Notes under the pieces: generated by a model | What the model saw: only the letters and a program-made list of their open reading frames with translations | The model's database searches: none | Told to the model about the DNA's origin: nothing | Program-made: the position numbers and the translations under genes | Source: Actinomycetota bacterium | GTDB taxonomy: Bacteria; Actinomycetota; Acidimicrobiia; Acidimicrobiales; Ilumatobacteraceae | NCBI GenBank assembly: GCA_005789925.1 | Contig: SXWG01000190.1 | Span: 1 to 11,601, forward strand | Direction of reading: 5' to 3' | Length of the DNA: 11,601 bases | Part shown: piece by piece, positions 7,013-11,601 of the stretch | Layout of the letters: each line of letters opens with the position of its first letter | How positions within the stretch are numbered: position 1 is the stretch's first letter

Positions 7013-8164
7013 TCAGGCCTGACGCGCCGCGCCGGAGGACAGCAGTGCATCGACGTTGGTAATTCCCCAACTTTCCAGAACGAGGCGAGTGTGCTGCCCG
7101 GGGTGCGCCGGCGCCAAGTCGAGTGTGGGCTTCGTGCGAGAGAAACGCGGAGCGGGAGCCGGCTGCAGACGACCATGAGATTCGATGAATGTTCCCCGTT
7201 CGACATTGTGCCGATGTTCAGCTGCTTCACTCATGGTCAACACCGGTGCGAAACACACGTCTGTTGATTCCATGATTGCACACCACTCTTCGCGTGTCTT
7301 CGTCGCGAACACTGCGCGCACTTTCTCTTTCAACGCGGGCCACTTTGAACGATCCATCTGCGGTGCGAAGTCAGGATCAGAATCGAGTCCGGTCAAACAA
7401 AGCAACTCGGCGTAGAACTGCGGTTCGATGGAGCCGATCGACACGTACTTGCCGTCTTTGCATTCGTACACGTCGTAGAAGTGCGCACCGGTGTCGAGAA
7501 GATTGGTGCCGGGCCTGTTCTCATCGTGCAGGCCCATGTGTTTGAACGCCCAGAAGAATGTCATAAGCACCGCAGTTCCATCGACCATCGCAGCATCGAC
7601 AACTTGACCTTCTCCCGATTTCTGCGCTTCAAGCAGCGCGGCGACGATTCCGAGCGCGAGAAACATTCCCCCGCCACCAAAGTCACCGACCATGTTGAGT
7701 GGTGGCACCGGTGCCTCACCTGCGCGAGCGAAATGTGCGAGCGCACCAGCCAATGAGATGTAATTGATGTCGTGGCCGGCAGATTGCGAATACCAACCTT
7801 CTTGCCCCCATCCGGTCATGCGTCCAAACACGATCTTCGGGTTGCGTGCCAGACATTTCTCAGGGCCGACACCAAGACGTTCCATGACACCTGGTCGAAA
7901 GCCCTCGATGATTGCATCGGCTCTCTGCACGAGTTGCAACAGCGCTTCAACTCCGTCGGGGTTCTTCAGATCGAGTGCGACATTGCGACGACCACGTTGA
8001 AGCAAGTCAAAGAATGGCTCGTCTGGTGCCGGCCCCTGCACCGACTGAGCCCGCTCGACACGAATGACCTCTGCCCCAAGGTCTGCGAGCAGCATCGCAG
8101 CGAACGGACCTGGTCCGATTCCGGCGATCTCAATAATGCGATATCCGCTGAGTGGCCCGGCCAT
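7013..8164 (-). CDS. Alpha-methylacyl-CoA racemase (family III CoA-transferase fold)
   Basis: This 383-residue protein closely resembles the Mycobacterium tuberculosis racemase MCR (about 360 residues). The enzyme interconverts (R)- and (S)-2-methylacyl-CoA so that branched-chain or sterol side-chain acyl-CoAs can enter beta-oxidation. Matching stretches include MAGPLSGYRIIEIAGIGPGP, GFRPGVMERLGVGPE, RMTGWGQ, GQVVDAAMVDGT and APRFSRT. The residues used for catalysis in MCR are present: His131 and Asp132 (GHDINYIS), Asp161 (VGDFGGG) and Glu247 (SIEPQFY). The ATG at 8164 gives the family N-terminus and has GAGGT 8 bases upstream; the open frame to 8224 overlaps the upstream gene and is not needed. 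A formyl/acyl-CoA transferase is the alternative, but the motif match favours racemase. It is the second gene of the operon, 11 bp after the hydrolase. Confidence 0.94.
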   Translation of the reverse strand: MAGPLSGYRIIEIAGIGPGPFAAMLLADLGAEVIRVERAQSVQGPAPDEPFFDLLQRGRRNVALDLKNPDGVEALLQLVQRADAIIEGFRPGVMERLGVGPEKCLARNPKIVFGRMTGWGQEGWYSQSAGHDINYISLAGALAHFARAGEAPVPPLNMVGDFGGGGMFLALGIVAALLEAQKSGEGQVVDAAMVDGTAVLMTFFWAFKHMGLHDENRPGTNLLDTGAHFYDVYECKDGKYVSIGSIEPQFYAELLCLTGLDSDPDFAPQMDRSKWPALKEKVRAVFATKTREEWCAIMESTDVCFAPVLTMSEAAEHRHNVERGTFIESHGRLQPAPAPRFSRTKPTLDLAPAHPGQHTRLVLESWGITNVDALLSSGAARQA

Positions 8165-8175
8165 GACGTGTACCT

Positions 8176-9054
8176 CTAGACCTGACGTGCGTGCTTGGTG
8201 ATCTCTTCGACGAACATCGGCCACAGAAGATCTGGAACGTCATGACCCATGTCCTCAACTAGCAACAAACGAGCGCCGGGAATCAATTCCGCGGTGTGCT
8301 TTCCACCACTCACGTCAAGCAGCGTGTCGTCAAGACCATGAATCACGAGTGTCGGTGCTTGGACCTGGGTGAGTTGCTCGTTGCGTCGACCGCTCGCATA
8401 GATCGCGGCAAGTTGTCGTGCCCCACCTTCGGGATAGAACATCCGGTCATATTCACGCGCGGCACGCTCGCGGTTCACCTGCACGTTGCCGTATTTCTTT
8501 GATTGCCACACGAGCCAACGCTTCGAACCTTCGATGTACTCGTCACGGTTCGCAGGCGGAGGCGCAAGGAGAGCTTCGAGTGCCTCGGGTTGCGACTGCC
8601 CGTATGCGGGGTCACCAGACACCGACATAATTGACGTCAGAGTGAGCACTCGATGCGGATGCTCGATGGTGAGCACTTGGGCAATCATGCCGCCCATCGA
8701 GGCTCCGATGATGTGGGCCTTGTCTATTCCGAGGTGGTCGAGCACACCGACTGCATCTGAAGCCATGTCACGCAGTGTGTATGGCACCGGAGGCATCTCG
8801 GTCTCCATGAGCGCAGCGGCAACCACCGCATCGGTGTCGACTGCCGCACCGTCAAACTTGCTGGAAAGACCGCAGTCGCGATTGTCGAAGCGGATCACAA
8901 AGAATCCTTCGTCCGCATACTGCTGAAGAAACTCTTCTGGCCACGCAATCATCTGGGCGGTGAAGCCCATGATCCACAACATTGCCGGATTCTCCGGATT
9001 ACCGAAGGTGTCGAACTCAATGTCGACACCGTGACTAAGGCTGGCGCGAGGCAT
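8176..9054 (-). CDS. Alpha/beta-fold hydrolase (RdmC/DnrP esterase-like)
   Basis: A 292-residue alpha/beta hydrolase. The nucleophile elbow is IIGASMGGM with Ser119. The acid is in VIHGLDDTL (Asp242 or Asp243) and the base is in EDMGHDVP (His271). LWIMGFTAQMIAWPEEF and FVIRFDNRDCGLSS in the N-terminal half are typical of the methylesterase-like group that includes aclacinomycin esterase RdmC; that group is broad, so an ester or thioester substrate is only a guess. It is the first gene of the minus operon, with the racemase 11 bp downstream, which hints at a role with acyl compounds (inference). I chose the ATG at 9054, with GTGAG about 9 bases upstream; the GTG at 9078 would add eight residues. 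Confidence 0.9.
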   Translation of the reverse strand: MPRASLSHGVDIEFDTFGNPENPAMLWIMGFTAQMIAWPEEFLQQYADEGFFVIRFDNRDCGLSSKFDGAAVDTDAVVAAALMETEMPPVPYTLRDMASDAVGVLDHLGIDKAHIIGASMGGMIAQVLTIEHPHRVLTLTSIMSVSGDPAYGQSQPEALEALLAPPPANRDEYIEGSKRWLVWQSKKYGNVQVNRERAAREYDRMFYPEGGARQLAAIYASGRRNEQLTQVQAPTLVIHGLDDTLLDVSGGKHTAELIPGARLLLVEDMGHDVPDLLWPMFVEEITKHARQV

Positions 9055-9135
9055 AGGCGACAGTCTCACCGCTACCACCCCGCAGGGTCAATCTGAACCA
9101 GTGAGACAACCGTTCACCGATACCGTCTGTGCTTG
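9055..9135. promoter_or_regulatory. Divergent intergenic region, hydrolase operon / galactokinase
   Basis: These 81 bp lie between two divergent genes and should carry both promoters. A TACCGT at 9121-9126 fits the TANNNT -10 form about 10 bases before the galactokinase ATG, which would make a leaderless or near-leaderless transcript. No good -35 is seen, and no Shine-Dalgarno run precedes that ATG. I saw no clear promoter for the minus operon. Confidence 0.3.
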
Positions 9136-10119
9136 ATGCCCTCGACACTACGTACAGCCCGAGCCCCTGGTCGGGTCAATCTCATCGGAGACCACACCGA
9201 CTACACCGGCGGCCTGGTCCTGCCGATGGCGATCAATCTCGAGACTCGGCTGACCTTCGAAGCCGCGCCACACGACGAGCGACCCACTGTCATCAGTGCC
9301 GATGGCGACCCGAACACTGCCCGATATGTCGACGCGGTGTTTGCAGAGCTGCGTGATTCGGGAATGAATCCGACACCACTACGCGGCACCTTGACGACAA
9401 CACTCCCCGTCGGCGCCGGATTGTCGTCGAGTGCAGCACTCGAATCTGCGCTCGCTCTTTCTTTCGGCGCACCACATGCGACAGAGAACGACCGTGTACA
9501 ACTTGCACGAATTCTTCAACATGCAGAACAACGCGCAGTCGGTGTGCCATGCGGGATCATGGACCAATTGATCTGTCTTGTCGGTCGCGCAGACCACGCG
9601 ATGCTGATCGACTGCGACACTCTTGATGCCGCACCGGTTCCGCTTCCATCGGGCGTCGAAGTTGTCGTCCGCTTTGTCGCCGAACGAACACTTGCAGGCA
9701 GTGCATACTCCGATCGTGTCGCCCAGTGTGCTGCGGCCGAACAATTGATCGGCCCACTTCGCCACGCCGACCTCGAGGCCGCGATGACGATCTCAGACGA
9801 CGTCATTCGTCGTCGCGCACGACACGTCATCTCAGAGAACATTCGCGTGCGAGAGTTTGCTACTGCACTCACATCACACGACATGCCGCTTGCGGGTGAG
9901 CTCATGTACGACAGTCATCGAAGCCTCGCAACACAGTTCGACGTGTCGACAACTCAAATGGACTCTCTCGTCGATGAACTGCGCAACACACCCGGTGTCA
10001 TCGGAGCCCGGATGACCGGTGGCGGTTTTGGTGGTTGCATCGTCGCTCTCGTCGAGCACGGCGTCGACATTCCCGGATGGCGAGTGTCCGCTTCCAGCGG
10101 CGCGTCACTCGTCGAGTAG
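9136..10119 (+). CDS. galK: Galactokinase (GHMP family), short form
   Basis: Phosphorylates galactose at C1 with ATP, the first Leloir step. All three GHMP motifs are present: ARAPGRVNLIGDHTDYTGG with LVLPMAI (about 8-33), PVGAGLSSSAALESALALS, and ARMTGGGFGGCIVALVEHG at the C-terminus. GIMDQLICLVG carries the catalytic Asp, and SAYSDRVAQC and RRARHVISENIRVREF match E. coli GalK. At 327 residues it is shorter than E. coli GalK (382), with only about eight residues before the first motif. The usual GEHTDY is GDHTDY here, an Asp at the position of a galactose-contacting Glu. The ATG at 9136 (TTG at 9133 is an alternative) has no visible ribosome binding site. No galT or galE lies nearby. A related sugar kinase of the same family is the main alternative. 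Confidence 0.9.
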   Translation: MPSTLRTARAPGRVNLIGDHTDYTGGLVLPMAINLETRLTFEAAPHDERPTVISADGDPNTARYVDAVFAELRDSGMNPTPLRGTLTTTLPVGAGLSSSAALESALALSFGAPHATENDRVQLARILQHAEQRAVGVPCGIMDQLICLVGRADHAMLIDCDTLDAAPVPLPSGVEVVVRFVAERTLAGSAYSDRVAQCAAAEQLIGPLRHADLEAAMTISDDVIRRRARHVISENIRVREFATALTSHDMPLAGELMYDSHRSLATQFDVSTTQMDSLVDELRNTPGVIGARMTGGGFGGCIVALVEHGVDIPGWRVSASSGASLVE

Positions 10120-10743
10120 ACGTCGCTTCTGCCGCTCAAACTCTGCCGGCGTGATCGTTCCGCGGTCAAGCAACGCCTCAAGACGTTCCAACTGGCTCAC
10201 GACGTCGTCACCGCCGACAGAAGGTGCAGCTGTGAACGTCGTCGCTGCGCGCACACGGGTGAGCACCGCGGAGTGGACGATGTTCTGCACAGCCTCGGGG
10301 TCTGGAATGTCGTCGATTTGTTGCTGGCCTTGTTCGCCACTCGACTCGATGAGAAGACTGCCGGCCTTCACGATGCGTTGGAAGATGGTCTGGGAGAAGT
10401 TCACGTTCGAGACTTTCTCGAGCAACATCTCCACCCCATGTCGCGCAATGACACCCTGGCGGTAGATGAGACGCTGATTCGTGAGCACCAAATAGGTGGT
10501 TCGCCACTCGATCGCCCGCTTGATGAGCCATGCTGTCGACACCAACATCGCGGCCCACAGGACGTACGAGAGCGTGTCTCGGAGCCACGCGATGTCGACC
10601 TGTGCATTCACGACCAACACGCCGAGAAGGCAAGCGATCGTCGTGAGGCCCGGAGACCCGAGGTACCACCAGTGCGGATTGATGTCGAGCTGGATGTTCT
10701 CGTCATCGTGCAGCAAACGCGCGGGGAACGGCATGGCGCTCAT
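10105..10743 (-). CDS. Membrane PH-domain (bPH2-type) protein with C-terminal SHOCT domain
   Basis: A 212-residue protein. Two membrane helices lie at about 32-48 and 57-77. A bacterial PH domain follows (about 80-160), with TTYLVLTNQRLIYRQGVIAR and the EKVSNVNFSQTIFQRI strand pattern of the YdbS/YdbT group. A 20-residue linker leads to a SHOCT helical hairpin (183-211, LERLEALLDRGTITPAEFERQ). Bacterial membrane PH proteins are poorly understood; SHOCT is an oligomerisation motif. The ATG at 10743 is preceded at 8 bases by AGGCGG; a GTG at 10752 is the longer option. Its 3' end overlaps the galactokinase gene by 15 bp in convergent orientation. Its 5' end is 27 bp from the divergent helicase gene. 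Confidence 0.9.
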   Translation of the reverse strand: MSAMPFPARLLHDDENIQLDINPHWWYLGSPGLTTIACLLGVLVVNAQVDIAWLRDTLSYVLWAAMLVSTAWLIKRAIEWRTTYLVLTNQRLIYRQGVIARHGVEMLLEKVSNVNFSQTIFQRIVKAGSLLIESSGEQGQQQIDDIPDPEAVQNIVHSAVLTRVRAATTFTAAPSVGGDDVVSQLERLEALLDRGTITPAEFERQKRRLLDE

Positions 10744-10770
10744 GGTAGTCACCGCCTAAGTTGCATAACC

Positions 10771-11601
10771 GTGAACGACGTCGATGCGCTTCCCCTCCGT
10801 GAACAGCGTCAGCGTCATCTGCTGCTCGACGACCTCGACCCAGACCAATACGAGGCTGTCACGACCCCTGCTGGCGTCGTGGTGGTGCGGGCGGGTGCAG
10901 GGTCTGGAAAAACCATGGTCCTGACGCGACGAATCGCATTCCGACTCGACACAGAGACTGCCACCGCACGACATGTGCTCGCCATCACGTTCACACGTCA
11001 AGCCGCAGGAGAATTACGTCGACGACTTCGCATGCTTACCGGCGACGCCGAACGAGAAGCGAACCTTGTCACCGCCGGAACATTCCACGCAATTGCGCTC
11101 TCACTTCTGCGTCAACGGCGAGAAGACCAAGGCAAGGCGATGCCGAATGTCCTCAACAATCGACTCGCACTCTTGTCGGCCGCACGTGGAACCGAAAAGC
11201 CCGGTGACGAGAGCCGCGACATCTTGAACATGATCGATTGGGCACATGCGCGCCTTCTGTCACCTGCCGACGTCGTGAAACGACTTGAACCGAGCCAATG
11301 GCGTCTGAAGATGACTGTCAATGCATTCGCTGAGATCTTTCATGCTTATGAGAATGTGAAGCGCAAGCGTGGCGTTCTTGACTTGAACGACATGATTTCG
11401 CTCGTCGTGCGCGAAGTGCAGGACCAACCTCAGTTCGCTGAGTCGATCAGATGGCAGTTTCGACATGTGCACGTGGACGAAGCACAGGACATGAACCCGT
11501 TGCAATACTCGTTCTTGCAACTGTTGATTGGCGACCGTCCAGATGCCTTCCTCGTCGGTGACCCGAACCAGGCCATCTACGGATTCAACGGCGCTGACAA
11601 C
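10771..11601 (+). CDS. UvrD/Rep-family ATP-dependent DNA helicase (N-terminal 277 residues, cut by window edge)
   Basis: A superfamily 1A 3'-5' DNA helicase. Motifs in order are: Q motif LDPDQYEAV (Gln26), Walker A AGAGSGKT (41-48), Ia ITFTRQAAGELRRR (72-85), Ib AGTFHA (102-107), LDLNDM (203-208), Walker B VDEAQDMN (235-242) and motif III VGDPNQAIYGFNGAD (262-276). The 2B region and motifs IV-VI are beyond the edge, so UvrD, PcrA or an actinobacterial UvrD2/AdnA-like type cannot be separated. The QAIYGFNGA form is that of the general UvrD/PcrA group. The GTG start at 10771 follows a 27-bp divergent gap, with no strong ribosome binding site visible. A plain UvrD would begin closer to the Q motif; here about 20 extra residues precede it. 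Confidence 0.95.
   Translation, partial: MNDVDALPLREQRQRHLLLDDLDPDQYEAVTTPAGVVVVRAGAGSGKTMVLTRRIAFRLDTETATARHVLAITFTRQAAGELRRRLRMLTGDAEREANLVTAGTFHAIALSLLRQRREDQGKAMPNVLNNRLALLSAARGTEKPGDESRDILNMIDWAHARLLSPADVVKRLEPSQWRLKMTVNAFAEIFHAYENVKRKRGVLDLNDMISLVVREVQDQPQFAESIRWQFRHVHVDEAQDMNPLQYSFLQLLIGDRPDAFLVGDPNQAIYGFNGADN

Noticed and set aside
9094..9116. TGAAC-N13-GTTCA inverted repeat in the divergent gap before galactokinase.
   Set aside because: Arms are only 5 bp with a long spacer; expected by chance and not supported by a second copy in the window.
10107..10117. ACTCG-T-CGAGT palindrome at the galactokinase/PH-protein overlap as a terminator.
   Set aside because: A single-base loop cannot fold as drawn, there is no T-run, and it lies inside both coding regions.

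Overview
The window is a compact, gene-dense piece of a bacterial chromosome with moderately high G+C. It has many GTG starts, short intergenic gaps and no RNA genes, insertion sequences or CRISPR arrays that I can see. The protein set points to an actinobacterium: a zinc-ribbon ribosomal protein L28 followed by a small cold-shock-like protein, GTP-type PEP carboxykinase, a Mycobacterium-type alpha-methylacyl-CoA racemase, and an LmbE/PIG-L hydrolase of the mycothiol-enzyme family. The mix looks most like Acidimicrobiia (Ilumatobacter/Microtrichales type), but that placement is inference from protein resemblance only.

Layout. (1) 1-2908, minus strand: a FakA/YloV-like DAK2 protein, then recG, which runs off the left edge. 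(2) 2975-3405, plus strand: rpmB and a 73-residue cold-shock-like protein, divergent from the DAK2 gene across a 66-bp gap. The rpmB/yloV/recG neighbourhood is an old, conserved one, known from Bacillus subtilis, but here the DAK2-recG part is flipped relative to rpmB and no Asp23/YloU gene is present. (3) 3458-5254, plus: GTP-dependent PEP carboxykinase, preceded by a strong palindrome at 3408-3432. (4) 9054 down to 5260, minus: a tight five-gene run, alpha/beta hydrolase - alpha-methylacyl-CoA racemase - PIG-L deacetylase - histidine phosphatase - small membrane protein. Gaps are 11, 3, -4 and 11 bp, so it is very probably one operon. It converges on the PEP carboxykinase gene, and a perfect hairpin holds the stop codons of both genes. 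(5) 9136-10119, plus: a short galactokinase. (6) 10743 down to 10105, minus: a membrane PH-domain protein with a SHOCT tail, overlapping the galactokinase end by 15 bp. (7) 10771-11601, plus: the N-terminal part of a UvrD/Rep-type helicase, cut by the right edge.

Functionally the window mixes housekeeping (translation, RecG and UvrD-like DNA repair, gluconeogenesis, galactose entry) with an accessory catabolic-looking operon built around a branched-chain acyl-CoA racemase. I found no clear undescribed defence or mobile system. The items most worth a second look are the five-gene operon with its unknown membrane protein, the two palindromes flanking the PEP carboxykinase gene, and the Glu-to-Asp change in the galactokinase sugar-binding signature.
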